From the NCBI RefSeq assembly GCF_002293435.1, contig NZ_DBDF01000180.1, positions 19,995-39,624 on the forward strand: a stretch of DNA of 19,630 nt, given 5' to 3'. Below the pieces are notes generated by a model that saw nothing but the letters and a program-made list of their open reading frames with translations, had not been told where the DNA came from and did no database searches. Positions 6,524 to 15,520 of the stretch are shown piece after piece. This stretch comes from Bacteroides sp. UBA939. GTDB taxonomy: Bacteria; Bacteroidota; Bacteroidia; Bacteroidales; Bacteroidaceae. Position 1 is the first letter of the stretch, and each line of letters begins with the position of its first letter. A program made the position numbers and the translations under genes.

Positions 6524-7816
6524 ATGAGACACTTCTTTTTATTATTAACCATTCTTTTCTTCTTCCTGATGAGTGCATGTACTTCTAAACCGGTTGTGAA
6601 TACGTTTGTTCATGTCAATGAAAACGGCCAACTTATCCGTAACGGGAAACCTTATTATTATGTAGGTACAAACTTCTGGTACGGCGCCATCCTTGGTTCC
6701 GAAGGAGAAGGCGGCAATCGCGAACGCCTGCATAAAGAACTGGACTTTCTGAAAAGTATCGGTGTCAATAACCTGCGCGTACTGGTAGGAGCGGACGGTG
6801 AGAATGGAGTGAAGAGTCGTGTGGAACCCTCCCTGCAAGTGGCTCCCGGAGTATATAATGATACGATTCTGGACGGGCTGGATTACTTTATGGATGAGTT
6901 ACGCAAGCGTGACATGACAGCCGTACTGTATTTAAACAACTCCTGGGAATGGAGCGGCGGTTATTCCGTTTACCTGCAATGGTCGGGACACGGCAAAGCT
7001 GTTGTGCCTGCCATAGACGGCTGGCCCGCTTATATGGAATACGTAAAACAGTTTCAACAATCAGATAGCGCGAAGGCATTATTTGCCAATTATGTCAAGG
7101 ATATCATCACAAGAACAAATAGGTATAATAAGATAAAATATGTAGATGATCCGACACTTATGTCCTGGCAAATTGGAAATGAGCCTCGCGCTTTTTCTAA
7201 TGAAAATAAAGAACCATTCGCCCAATGGATGGCGGATGTTGCCGCATTGATAAAGTCACTCGACTCCAACCATCTGGTTTCCTCCGGAAGTGAAGGCGCC
7301 TGGGGATGCGAGGGCGATATCGCACTCTACGAGAAAATCCATTCGGATGCCAATATCGACTACCTGAATATTCATATCTGGCCTTATAACTGGGGATGGG
7401 TGAAAGCCGACAGTCTGAAAGAACTTCTTCCGCGAGCCAAGGAGAATACAAAGCGATATATTGACGAACATATAGCGATTGCTGAAAAATACCGGAAGCC
7501 GGTAGTCCTTGAAGAATTCGGTTTTCCGCGCGATGGCTTCCAATTCTCAAAAGAAACGCCTACTACGGCGCGCGATGAATACTACAGCTATGTATTCGAC
7601 CTGATTCGCCAGGATCGCGAGGACGGCGGACTCTTTGCCGGATGTAATTTCTGGGCGTGGGGTGGCTTTGCCGCTCAGACTCCCGGACACGTGTATTGGG
7701 AAAAAGGAGATGATTACACAGGTGACCCGGCCCAGGAGGAACAAGGCTTGAATTCCGTTTTCTCAACGGATACTACGATTGAAATTATCAGAGCGGAGAA
7801 CGAAAAATTGAAATGA
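6524..7816 (+). CDS. GH5 endo-beta-1,4-mannanase-like lipoprotein (probably subfamily 7)
   Basis: A 430-residue enzyme with a clear lipoprotein signal: a hydrophobic run then FLMSAC with C19, followed by TSK. The rest is a single GH5 (alpha/beta)8 barrel. E220 in SWQIGNEPRAF is the acid/base and E331 in VVLEEFGFPRDG the nucleophile. FVHVNENGQLIRNGKPYYYVGTNFW at the N-terminus, YLNIHIWPYNWGWV before the nucleophile and AGCNFWAWGGFA near the end fit bacterial and eukaryotic GH5_7 mannanases better than cellulases. It would cut internal beta-1,4-mannosyl bonds in mannan or glucomannan. The residues after the cysteine are not strongly acidic, so inner-leaflet (periplasmic) or surface placement is unresolved. 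The stop codon is one base before the next start, so the two GH5 genes are almost certainly co-transcribed. The subfamily is assigned by eye. Confidence 0.9.
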   Translation: MRHFFLLLTILFFFLMSACTSKPVVNTFVHVNENGQLIRNGKPYYYVGTNFWYGAILGSEGEGGNRERLHKELDFLKSIGVNNLRVLVGADGENGVKSRVEPSLQVAPGVYNDTILDGLDYFMDELRKRDMTAVLYLNNSWEWSGGYSVYLQWSGHGKAVVPAIDGWPAYMEYVKQFQQSDSAKALFANYVKDIITRTNRYNKIKYVDDPTLMSWQIGNEPRAFSNENKEPFAQWMADVAALIKSLDSNHLVSSGSEGAWGCEGDIALYEKIHSDANIDYLNIHIWPYNWGWVKADSLKELLPRAKENTKRYIDEHIAIAEKYRKPVVLEEFGFPRDGFQFSKETPTTARDEYYSYVFDLIRQDREDGGLFAGCNFWAWGGFAAQTPGHVYWEKGDDYTGDPAQEEQGLNSVFSTDTTIEIIRAENEKLK

Positions 7817-7817
7817 A

Positions 7818-8807
7818 ATGAAAAGTAATTGGAAAAGATGGCTGGTTGCATGCCTGTTAATATTTGTCGCAGTATGTAGCGCAAACTCGCAGAAGAAAGA
7901 GAAAGTGGAGCAAACGGCTGCGGCGGAACAAAACATGCGCCTCTCCGTAGACGGTACCTATCTGGTAAATGCTAAAGGTGAGAAAGTCGTACTGAAAGGT
8001 GTCAGCTACGGTTGGCATAACTTCTGGCCTCGCTTTTACAATGCTTCTTCCGCATCTTATTTAGTCAATACCTGGGGTGCGGAAGTTGTACGCGCTTCTA
8101 TGGGGATAGAATTGAAAGGAGGGTATCTCGACGCCCCGCAGAAAGGCATTGATTGTGTACAGGCAGTGACCGATGCCGCCATAGAAGAAGGTATTTACGC
8201 TATTATCGACTGGCATAGCCACGGTATCCGCACGGAGGAGGCAAAAGAGTTCTTCCGTAAAATGGCAACCCGCTACAAAGGCGTGCCTAATGTTATTTAC
8301 GAAATATTCAATGAACCGGTAGAAGATAGCTGGGAGCTGGTAAAGGCTTATTCGGAAGAAGTGATCCGGGTAATCCGTAGCATCGAACCGGATGCAGTTA
8401 TTCTGGTAGGTTGTCCTCACTGGGATCAGGACATACATCTGGCAGCAGATAATCCCATTACCGGCTATAATAATATAATGTACACTCTCCATTTTTACGC
8501 CAATACGCATACGCAATGGTTGCGCGACCGTGCCGACTATGCTTTAGGCAAAGGGTTGCCTATTTTCGTGTCGGAGTGCGCCGCAATGGAAGCCAGTGGC
8601 GACGGCGCCATCAATAAAGAAGAATGGAATAAATGGCTGGACTGGATGCAACAACATTCCATAAGTTGGGTTGCATGGTCTGTTTCGGATAAGAATGAAA
8701 CTTGTTCGATGCTTCTCCCTTCCGCCTCTTCGGAAGGTAACTGGAAAGATGAAGATCTGAAGGAATGGGGACGGATGGTGCGGGATGAACTAAAGAAAGC
8801 AAAATGA
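7818..8807 (+). CDS. Secreted GH5 endo-beta-1,4-glucanase-like enzyme (GH5_2-type)
   Basis: A 329-residue GH5 enzyme with an N-terminal signal (MKSNWKRWLVACLLIFVAVCSANSQ). The sequence favours type I cleavage near ANS-Q; the C20 context VAVC is a poor lipobox. The barrel has LKGVSYGWHNFWPRFYN at the first strand, AIIDWHSH (family histidines), E166 in IYEIFNEP as acid/base and E253 in IFVSECAAME as nucleophile. The closing motif SWVAWSVSDKNETCSML is characteristic of GH5_2 cellulases. Expected action is endo-cleavage of beta-1,4-glucosyl or mixed gluco/mannosyl linkages. Together with the upstream mannanase, one base away, it suggests a backbone containing both mannose and glucose. At 329 residues it is a single catalytic domain without a carbohydrate-binding module. 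Strict cellulase activity is not established by sequence alone. Confidence 0.9.
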   Translation: MKSNWKRWLVACLLIFVAVCSANSQKKEKVEQTAAAEQNMRLSVDGTYLVNAKGEKVVLKGVSYGWHNFWPRFYNASSASYLVNTWGAEVVRASMGIELKGGYLDAPQKGIDCVQAVTDAAIEEGIYAIIDWHSHGIRTEEAKEFFRKMATRYKGVPNVIYEIFNEPVEDSWELVKAYSEEVIRVIRSIEPDAVILVGCPHWDQDIHLAADNPITGYNNIMYTLHFYANTHTQWLRDRADYALGKGLPIFVSECAAMEASGDGAINKEEWNKWLDWMQQHSISWVAWSVSDKNETCSMLLPSASSEGNWKDEDLKEWGRMVRDELKKAK

Positions 8808-9118
8808 GTTACTGAACATATTTTTTTGTCATATAATGGTGCTCAACTTGACTAATGTCAATTAAGTATCAATATATGATAAAAATGTGTCTGTTTACTG
8901 TTTACTGAAACGTTACTTTTGTATTTATAAAATGTGATATAAGTATAAATATAATAACTAAAGAAGAGGAACTTTAGCCTATGAGAAAGGAGTGAATAAA
9001 ATATGAACAATTCTTTTTTTTGAAGGTTTATTTATTGGAACGATAGTTTACCTTTTGTTAAATCGGGCGTTGCTCATCCAGGGGTAGCCCACATCATTAA
9101 TCTAAGAAAAATACAAGT
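8808..9118 (+). promoter_or_regulatory. Regulatory leader of the susC operon
   Basis: This 311-bp gap has no real gene but is dense in signals. Upstream are the inverted repeats TTGAC-N4-GTCAA (8848-8861) and TATCA-N5-TGATA (8867-8881), then the tandem repeat TGTTTAC-TGTTTAC (8892-8905). The -7 box at 8914-8921 follows. The predicted transcript would have an untranslated leader of about 190 nt, long for Bacteroides, containing two very short frames (8981-8995, MRKE; 9003-9023, MNNSFF). Just upstream of the second is AAAGGAG, an unusually good Shine-Dalgarno-like sequence for this phylum. Near the end GGGC...GCCC could form a weak hairpin around 9065-9090. The region probably sets both induction and translation of the transporter. 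Confidence 0.5.
8914..8921 (+). promoter_or_regulatory. Candidate -7 box for the susC operon
   Basis: TACTTTTG matches TAnnTTTG. It lies nine bases after the TGTTTAC direct repeats, which could overlap a -33 region or bind an activator. It is about 200 nt before the SusC-like start codon, the only match to the consensus noticed in this gap. Confidence 0.5.
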
Positions 9119-12100
9119 ATGAATTTAAATTTCAGAAAAACAGCATTGCTTGTAGGGATGTTTTCAACAATCAGCTTGATTTATATCCCTTCCATTTCCG
9201 CCGCATCCTCGGTTGATGCAGTTGTAGCTGTGCAGCAAACAAAAACAATTACGGGTACTATTTCTGATGCCATGGGGCCAATCGTTGGCGCCAATGTCGT
9301 GGAAAAAGGTACGACCAACGGTATTATTACCGACCTTGACGGTAAGTTTACCCTGAATGTGAAACAGGGAGCAACCATTGTTGTCTCCTTTATAGGTTAT
9401 GTGAATCAGGAGATAAGGATTACCAATCAGACAAGTCTGAATATTACCCTGAAAGAAGACTCGGAACTTCTGGAAGAAGTCGTTGTCGTAGGTTATGGTA
9501 CGATGAAGAAGAGTGACTTGTCGGGTGCTTCAGTGTCGATGGGTGAAGATAAGATTAAAGGTTCTATTATTACGAGCCTTGACCAGTCGTTACAAGGGCG
9601 TGCTGCCGGTGTGACGGCGGTAACAACTTCCGGTGCTCCTGGTTCTTCCTCTTCTATTCGTGTACGTGGACAGGCTACTATCAATGCTAATGCCGAACCG
9701 TTGTATGTTATTGATGGCGTTATAGTGCAGGGACAAGGTGAAAGTGGTGCCAGCTTTGGTTTAGGTGACCGTTTGGGTAATGGTAGAATTTCTACTATTT
9801 CTCCGTTGTCCACCATTAACCCGGCGGATATTGTCAATATGGAAATCTTGAAAGATGCTTCTGCAACTGCTATTTATGGTGCACAAGGTGCAAACGGTGT
9901 TGTGTTGATCACTACAAAACGTGGTAAAGCCGGAGAAGCTAAGTTCTCTTACGATGGTATGGTGGCTGCTCAGCGGCAGACTAAACGTCTCGACTTGATG
10001 AATTTGCGCGACTTTGCAGGTTACTATAATGATTTTGTGAATCAAGGTTATACTGAAGAAAATGTAATTTATTCCGATCCTTCTATATTAGGAGTAGGTA
10101 CTAATTGGCAGGATGCTGTTTTCCAGACTGCCATGCAACATCAGCATCAAGTTTCGGCTCAGGGGGGTACAGAGAAAATTCAGTATTACGTATCAGGTTC
10201 CTATATGGATCAGGACGGTACGGTTATTGGTTCAAACTTTAACCGGTATAGTTTTCGTGCCAACTTGGATGCACAGTTAAAAACATGGTTAAAGCTGGGC
10301 TTTAGTGCTACGTATTCGGCAACAGACGAAAATCTGAAACTTGCGGATAGTGCTGAAGGTATTATCAACTATTCATTGACTACTATTCCTGATATACCTA
10401 TTTATAATGTAGATGGTAGTTATGCCACGGTGGTACGTGAAGGTTGGACAAATCCTAACCCCATAGCTATGGCTATGTTGGAGGAGATCTTATTGAAGCG
10501 TCAAAAATTAACCGGTAATATCTTCTTCGAAGTAACTCCGATTAAAAACTTAGTTTGGCATGCAGAACTGGGTTATGATGTCAGTGCTTCTAAAGGTGAG
10601 ACTTGGCGTCCGACGGTTGATCTTGGAGGTTGGAAACGTGGTTCTAACGACAGTCGTATTCAGAAAAATAGTTCTCTGTTCTGGCAGTTGAAGAATTATG
10701 TGACATATTCCGGTAATTTTGGTAATCATTCATTTACAGCCATGCTCGGTCAGGAAGCTTGGGAAAGTAAATATGATTTCAATAGTACATATAACACAGC
10801 ATTGCCTTCGAATGTAGTACGCAATCCGGCGTTGGGTAGCGGTACCCCACAGATTAATGTCGGTTTTGGTAGTGGGGCTATGGCTTCTTTCTTCACTCGT
10901 TTGACTTATAATTATAATGACCGTTATTTGGCTACTTATACTTATCGTTATGATGGTTCATCAAATTTTGGACCAAATAATCGTTGGGCAGGTTTCCACT
11001 CATTGGCTGCTTCGTGGCGTTTTTCTAACGAGAAATTCTTTAAGTCGTTGGAGAATGTTATCAGCAATGGTAAGTTGCGTATTGGCTGGGGACAGACCGG
11101 TAATTCTGATATTGGCGGTTATGCATGGGGCTCTTCTATAACCCGTATGCCCTCCGGATTGGGTATGGGTTATCGTCCTGCTAACATTGCTAATACAGCT
11201 ATACAGTGGGAGTCTCAGGAACAATGGAATATTGGTTTGGATTTGGGGTTGATTCAAGATCGTATCAATTTGACTATAGATTGGTATAAGAAAACTTCCA
11301 ATGATATGTTGATGCCACTCCAGTTACCTTCTTACATGGGTACACAAGGTAATGGTTCTTCAGCTTTGGCTGCTCCAATGGGTAATTATGGCAGTATTGA
11401 GAATACCGGTTTTGAAGTGACTTTGAATACACACCCGATTGATGGAACGTTTAAATGGGACAGTGACTTGCAAGTGTCTTTCAATAAGAATAAACTGAAG
11501 GCGCTTTCCGGAACTACCAGTGCAGCTATCGTTGGTTATGGTCAATGGAGTGATGTGGTAAGCGTTTCTGAAGTAGGTCACTCTCTTTATAATTTCTATG
11601 GTTATGTGACGGATGGTGTATATCAAAACTTTGACGACATTCAAAATTCGCCGAAGACAGGCGCTTATCCGTTTATTAGAGATGATAACAAGAATATTAT
11701 TCGCGATGCGGCCGGTAACGTGGTGTTGGCTGATGCCGGCGACTTTAATCGCGGTAATACCGTTTGGGTAGGTGACGTGAAGTACAAAGATTTGAACGGT
11801 GACGGCATTATTGATGAGAATGACCGTACTAACATAGGTTCGCCGATGCCGGACTTTACGTTTGGTTGGACTAATACATTCCGTTATAAAAACTTTGATT
11901 TGAGCTTTTTTCTTAACGGATCGGTCGGGAATAAAGTAATGAATTACATGAGTATCCATCTTACTCACATGAACTCTACTTTTACCAATCAATTGAATAA
12001 GGTGAGAGATCATGCTGTGATTGTTCCAATAGATGCGGAGGTTGCCGCTGCGGCCGGTGCTAATAATTGGTTCTATGATATTACCAACTCCCAAGTGGCT

Positions 12101-12433
12101 AATCCCAATACTACTGTGCCACGCGTGACATATAGTGATCCTAACGATAATGATCGCATCAGTGACCGCTATATAGAGGATGGCTCTTATGTCCGTCTGA
12201 AAAACATCACCTTCGGTTATACTTTCCCGAAGAAAATGATTGGTAAATGGGGGTTAGAGAATCTGCGTCTCTATGCTAATATTCAAAACTTGCTGACTAT
12301 TACGGGATATGATGGTTATGACCCGGAAATAGGTGCCAGCACGGCTGACTCGCAAGGCTATACTTATGGATTGGATAACGGTCGTTATCCGTCTCCTACG
12401 ATCTATTCCTTTGGTCTGAATATTACGTTCTAA
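9119..12433 (+). CDS. SusC-like TonB-dependent outer-membrane oligosaccharide transporter
   Basis: A 1104-residue SusC/RagA-family protein of typical length. A signal peptide (about residues 1-28, ending SISA) is followed by a carboxypeptidase-regulatory-like domain (about 41-112: ITGTISDAMGPIVGANVVEKG, TDLDGKFTLNV, VSFIGY). The TonB-box region EEVVVVGYGTMKKSDLSGA starts at 119. The plug domain has SLDQSLQGRAAGV, SIRVRGQATINANAEPLYVIDGV and ILKDASATAIYGAQGANGVVLITTKRG, all hallmark SusC sequences. The remainder is the 22-strand barrel, ending in phenylalanine (YSFGLNITF) as outer-membrane proteins do. There is no N-terminal STN domain, so it is not an anti-sigma-coupled transducer. It partners the SusD-like protein 19 bp downstream and would import oligosaccharides using TonB energy. 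The glycan itself can only be inferred from the neighbours. Confidence 0.97.
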   Translation: MNLNFRKTALLVGMFSTISLIYIPSISAASSVDAVVAVQQTKTITGTISDAMGPIVGANVVEKGTTNGIITDLDGKFTLNVKQGATIVVSFIGYVNQEIRITNQTSLNITLKEDSELLEEVVVVGYGTMKKSDLSGASVSMGEDKIKGSIITSLDQSLQGRAAGVTAVTTSGAPGSSSSIRVRGQATINANAEPLYVIDGVIVQGQGESGASFGLGDRLGNGRISTISPLSTINPADIVNMEILKDASATAIYGAQGANGVVLITTKRGKAGEAKFSYDGMVAAQRQTKRLDLMNLRDFAGYYNDFVNQGYTEENVIYSDPSILGVGTNWQDAVFQTAMQHQHQVSAQGGTEKIQYYVSGSYMDQDGTVIGSNFNRYSFRANLDAQLKTWLKLGFSATYSATDENLKLADSAEGIINYSLTTIPDIPIYNVDGSYATVVREGWTNPNPIAMAMLEEILLKRQKLTGNIFFEVTPIKNLVWHAELGYDVSASKGETWRPTVDLGGWKRGSNDSRIQKNSSLFWQLKNYVTYSGNFGNHSFTAMLGQEAWESKYDFNSTYNTALPSNVVRNPALGSGTPQINVGFGSGAMASFFTRLTYNYNDRYLATYTYRYDGSSNFGPNNRWAGFHSLAASWRFSNEKFFKSLENVISNGKLRIGWGQTGNSDIGGYAWGSSITRMPSGLGMGYRPANIANTAIQWESQEQWNIGLDLGLIQDRINLTIDWYKKTSNDMLMPLQLPSYMGTQGNGSSALAAPMGNYGSIENTGFEVTLNTHPIDGTFKWDSDLQVSFNKNKLKALSGTTSAAIVGYGQWSDVVSVSEVGHSLYNFYGYVTDGVYQNFDDIQNSPKTGAYPFIRDDNKNIIRDAAGNVVLADAGDFNRGNTVWVGDVKYKDLNGDGIIDENDRTNIGSPMPDFTFGWTNTFRYKNFDLSFFLNGSVGNKVMNYMSIHLTHMNSTFTNQLNKVRDHAVIVPIDAEVAAAAGANNWFYDITNSQVANPNTTVPRVTYSDPNDNDRISDRYIEDGSYVRLKNITFGYTFPKKMIGKWGLENLRLYANIQNLLTITGYDGYDPEIGASTADSQGYTYGLDNGRYPSPTIYSFGLNITF

Positions 12434-12452
12434 CTATTAATAGAAGAAAATT

Positions 12453-14186
12453 ATGAAAATAAAAGATATAAAATATTGGGTAATATCTTCCATGCTTTGC
12501 ATAGGACTGAATTCTTGTGAAGATTTTCTGGATCGTCCTTCGGAAGATAATTATAATGTAGGTACATTCTATCAAAATGACGAACAGTGTATTCAGGGTG
12601 TGAACTATCTGTATAACTCTCCTTGGTATGACTTCCAACGTGGTTTTATCAAGATTGGTGAAGTTTTTTCCGGTAATCTGTATTGGGGGGATAGTCCTTA
12701 TATGAACTTTTCCGTGAATGGTACGGATGGGGATTTGATTAATATGGCTTATTCTCTATGGGCTGTTAATGGTCATGCCAATACGGTTTATACGAATTTG
12801 CAGGCGGCTATTGCCTCAGAATCCGTGAGAAATCAATGTATGGGCGAGTGTTTGGTGTGGAAAGCTATGGCTTATTTTTATTTGGTTCGTACGTTCGGTG
12901 AAGTTCCTATTATTCACGATAATAATGCGGAACTGACTGCGGGTACTTACAATGAAAAATATAAAGTGAGGCGTGAAAACGTGTATGAATACATTATAAT
13001 GACGTTGGAGAAAGCGCTTGAATTGCTTCCGAAGCGGCAAGGTGAACTCGGTCGTATTGATTATTATGCGGCAGAAGCATTGATGGCTAAAGTTTATTTA
13101 ACTCGCTCGGGATTAAACCAAAAAGGTACTCGCAATCAAGCCGATTTGGATAAAGCTGCTGAATTCGCTAAGGATGTAATAGACAATTCCGGTCGTCAAT
13201 TGATGGAGGTATATTCGGATATCTTCCGGTTGAAAAACAATAAGAGCGAAGAATCTTTGATAGCATGGCATTGGACTGTATCTAGCTCTTGGACTTCTCA
13301 AAACACTCTTCAAAGTGATATTGCAATGGTCGGTTTCAGTGAATTCGGCGATTGTTGGGGTGGTTTTATAGGCCCGTCTGTCGATTTGCAAGATGCATTT
13401 GGTGTAGATGCTTTGAAAAGCCCCGAAGAACGCCATGATACGGATGTTCGTCGTAAAGCTACAATGATGATGCCGGGTGACGTATACAATTATTTTTGGA
13501 CTGATAAAGGTGGCTTTGATTATTTGAGATTTATTTATGACACTGAATATGGGGCAGGTGGTCCCGGTGGCGCATTCCAGTCTAATACCGGCGCTAACTG
13601 TGTGAAGCATTTGTATGGTGATGCTTATGACCACAAGACAGCTTTAGGTATAGATGCTGACCGTATGGCAAGCGGTTTGAGCACACATATCCTCCGATTG
13701 GGCGACGTTTATCTGATTTATGCGGAAGCAGTATTGGGTAATGCGGCTTCTACTACGGATGCCAGCGCGTTGGAAGCTTTCAATGCCGTTCGCAGTCGTG
13801 GTAAGTTGGCTATGGAACCGTTGACTTCTCTCACTTTTGATGATATTTGGAAAGAACGGCGGTTGGAGTTGGCTATGGAAGGAGACCGTTGGTATGATTA
13901 TGTACGTTTGTCTTATTATGATCCGAAACGTGCTACTGATGAACTAATGGCGCAACGGCGTAATGGATATTATGGGTTGGATGATCTATATAGTCCTTAT
14001 TATGAATCAGGGGCATGGTCTTATGATCCGGATGAAATACGTTACGATGCGGATACTCCGGCTCCTAATGTTGCTGAAGGTAGTTTTACTTTGCCGTTTC
14101 CAACGGAGGATGTGGTATTTAATCCCAATTTGCAAGAATCGGTGGATGCAATAAATATAGACGTTCGTAGCGAATTTAGTTACTAA
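12453..14186 (+). CDS. SusD-like surface glycan-binding lipoprotein (RagB/SusD family)
   Basis: A 577-residue lipoprotein with the signal MKIKDIKYWVISSMLCIGLNSC, modified at C22 and followed by EDFLDRPSED. The acidic tail after the cysteine and FLDRP are characteristic of SusD proteins exported to the outer face. The interior has the family's TPR-like helical parts (MGECLVWKAMAYFYLVRTFGEVPII; AAEALMAKVYLTRSG). The C-terminal signature DDIWKERRLELAMEGDRWYDYVRL is nearly canonical. It forms the lid on the SusC-like pore and delivers bound oligosaccharides. Aromatic-rich segments (for example SWHWTVSSSWTSQ-like and FWTDKGGFDYLRF) may form the sugar platform, but the binding residues cannot be fixed from sequence alone. 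It is followed by the first IPT protein 18 bp downstream in the same operon. Confidence 0.97.
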   Translation: MKIKDIKYWVISSMLCIGLNSCEDFLDRPSEDNYNVGTFYQNDEQCIQGVNYLYNSPWYDFQRGFIKIGEVFSGNLYWGDSPYMNFSVNGTDGDLINMAYSLWAVNGHANTVYTNLQAAIASESVRNQCMGECLVWKAMAYFYLVRTFGEVPIIHDNNAELTAGTYNEKYKVRRENVYEYIIMTLEKALELLPKRQGELGRIDYYAAEALMAKVYLTRSGLNQKGTRNQADLDKAAEFAKDVIDNSGRQLMEVYSDIFRLKNNKSEESLIAWHWTVSSSWTSQNTLQSDIAMVGFSEFGDCWGGFIGPSVDLQDAFGVDALKSPEERHDTDVRRKATMMMPGDVYNYFWTDKGGFDYLRFIYDTEYGAGGPGGAFQSNTGANCVKHLYGDAYDHKTALGIDADRMASGLSTHILRLGDVYLIYAEAVLGNAASTTDASALEAFNAVRSRGKLAMEPLTSLTFDDIWKERRLELAMEGDRWYDYVRLSYYDPKRATDELMAQRRNGYYGLDDLYSPYYESGAWSYDPDEIRYDADTPAPNVAEGSFTLPFPTEDVVFNPNLQESVDAINIDVRSEFSY

Positions 14187-14204
14187 TCTTAATACGAAAG
14201 AACA

Positions 14205-15500
14205 ATGAAAAGTAAAAGATACATAAATTGGTTCATGGCAGTGGCTGTAATGGGAATAGGCATGGTCTCTTGTGAAGATGAACCGGATAAGTTTGAATTG
14301 AGCGGTGGAAAACCTACTATAAAATACATACGTATGCCTTCTGCCTCTGCTGCTGATTCTTTGATTGTGGGTGCATTCATGGATGCTGCAATTTGCCTAG
14401 TCGGCGATAACCTGAAAAGCATACAGGAAATGTATTTTAATGATCAGAAAGCTATCTTGAATACAAGTTACATGACTGAGAATACACTTATAGTGAATGT
14501 ACCTGGAACTATTCCGGAAGTGGTTTATGATAAAATATTTATGGTGACGCGCGATAAAGATACCATAAATTACGATTTCAAGGTGTTGGTGCCTGGTCCT
14601 ACGGTTAGCTCCATGAAATGTGAATGGGTTAATCCGGGTGAACTTGCTGAAATACGTGGTGATTATTTCATAGACGATCCCGGTCAACCGCTGACACTTA
14701 AAATTGGTGATACTAGTATTGATATTAGCAATTTTACCAAAAATACTATTTCGTTTGTGGTACCTGAGAATTTGGCGGAAGGTGCCGTGGAAGTTACTAC
14801 TATTTATGGTGAAGTAACATCTAAATTCCACTACAATGATACTCGCGGTATGATGTTTGACAACTGGGGAGCAGCAGGTGAAACCGGAACGGGGCTGACT
14901 AACCATGGTTGGCATGCACGCGATATAAAGAAAGATGAATTCTCCTTAAGTGGTAGTTACATGGAATTGGGTGGTACAACAATGTCGGCTGATGGCGGAT
15001 GGGCTGATGGAAACTTCGCGTTTGAATATTGGCCGGGTGACTGGAGCACTCCTCCGGTATTTGCGGGCACTGATATCTGTTTGAACGATTTGGTTAACTT
15101 TACGGATTTTGCGAATATGGCTCTCAAGTTTGAAATGTGCATTCCTGCTTCTAATCCGTGGATGGCCGGAGCAATGCAGATTATTTTCTCCGGAAATGAT
15201 CAGGTAACTATACAGACAGCTAATAATACATTCTTTAATAATGATACGGGTTATCCGCGTGCTCTTTATCGCCCTTGGAGTGTTACAGGTAGTTATGATA
15301 CGGCTGATGAATGGATTACTGTGACATTGCCTATTGCTTCGTCTTTTATATATGACCACAATGGGACAGATGCTAAGATACCGCTTACGGAAGCTAACTT
15401 TACGGGCTTGACAATCTTTGTATGGAGTGGTGGTGTAAATGGTACGGAGTGTAACCCTGTAATAAAGATAGATAACATTCGTGCTGTTCCCAATAAATAA
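14205..15500 (+). CDS. IPT/TIG-domain surface glycan-binding protein, SGBP-B type
   Basis: A 431-residue lipoprotein with the signal ending GMVSC (C23), followed by EDEPDKFE, an acidic surface-export pattern. Residues about 36-130 and 131-209 are two IPT/TIG-like beta-sandwiches (YIRMPSASAADSLIVGAFMDAAICLVGDNL; VSSMKCEWVNPGELAEIRGDYF). The C-terminal 220 residues (212-431) form the presumed binding domain. It begins YNDTRGMMFDNWG, is rich in tryptophan and aromatics (WADGNFAFEYWPGDWS; YPRALYRPWSV), and ends in a KIDNIRAVP strand. This resembles the glycan-binding domain of xyloglucan/mannan SGBP-B proteins. It has no catalytic motif. The position directly after susD matches the usual place of such genes. 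The role is to hold the polysaccharide at the cell surface; specificity for mannan or glucomannan is inferred from context. Confidence 0.88.
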   Translation: MKSKRYINWFMAVAVMGIGMVSCEDEPDKFELSGGKPTIKYIRMPSASAADSLIVGAFMDAAICLVGDNLKSIQEMYFNDQKAILNTSYMTENTLIVNVPGTIPEVVYDKIFMVTRDKDTINYDFKVLVPGPTVSSMKCEWVNPGELAEIRGDYFIDDPGQPLTLKIGDTSIDISNFTKNTISFVVPENLAEGAVEVTTIYGEVTSKFHYNDTRGMMFDNWGAAGETGTGLTNHGWHARDIKKDEFSLSGSYMELGGTTMSADGGWADGNFAFEYWPGDWSTPPVFAGTDICLNDLVNFTDFANMALKFEMCIPASNPWMAGAMQIIFSGNDQVTIQTANNTFFNNDTGYPRALYRPWSVTGSYDTADEWITVTLPIASSFIYDHNGTDAKIPLTEANFTGLTIFVWSGGVNGTECNPVIKIDNIRAVPNK

Positions 15501-15520
15501 CCTTTAAAGATAATATAGAT

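Noticed and set aside
9065..9090. Riboswitch in the susC leader
   Set aside because: Only a short GGGC/GCCC pairing is visible and no known aptamer core could be recognised.
11360..12094. 244-codon open frame antisense to the SusC-like gene
   Set aside because: A shadow of the transporter frame; no family motif, no signal peptide, no start context.
9119..12433. Anti-sigma-linked transducing SusC (with STN domain)
   Set aside because: The sequence goes from signal peptide straight into the carboxypeptidase-like domain; there is no STN domain and no sigma/anti-sigma pair nearby.
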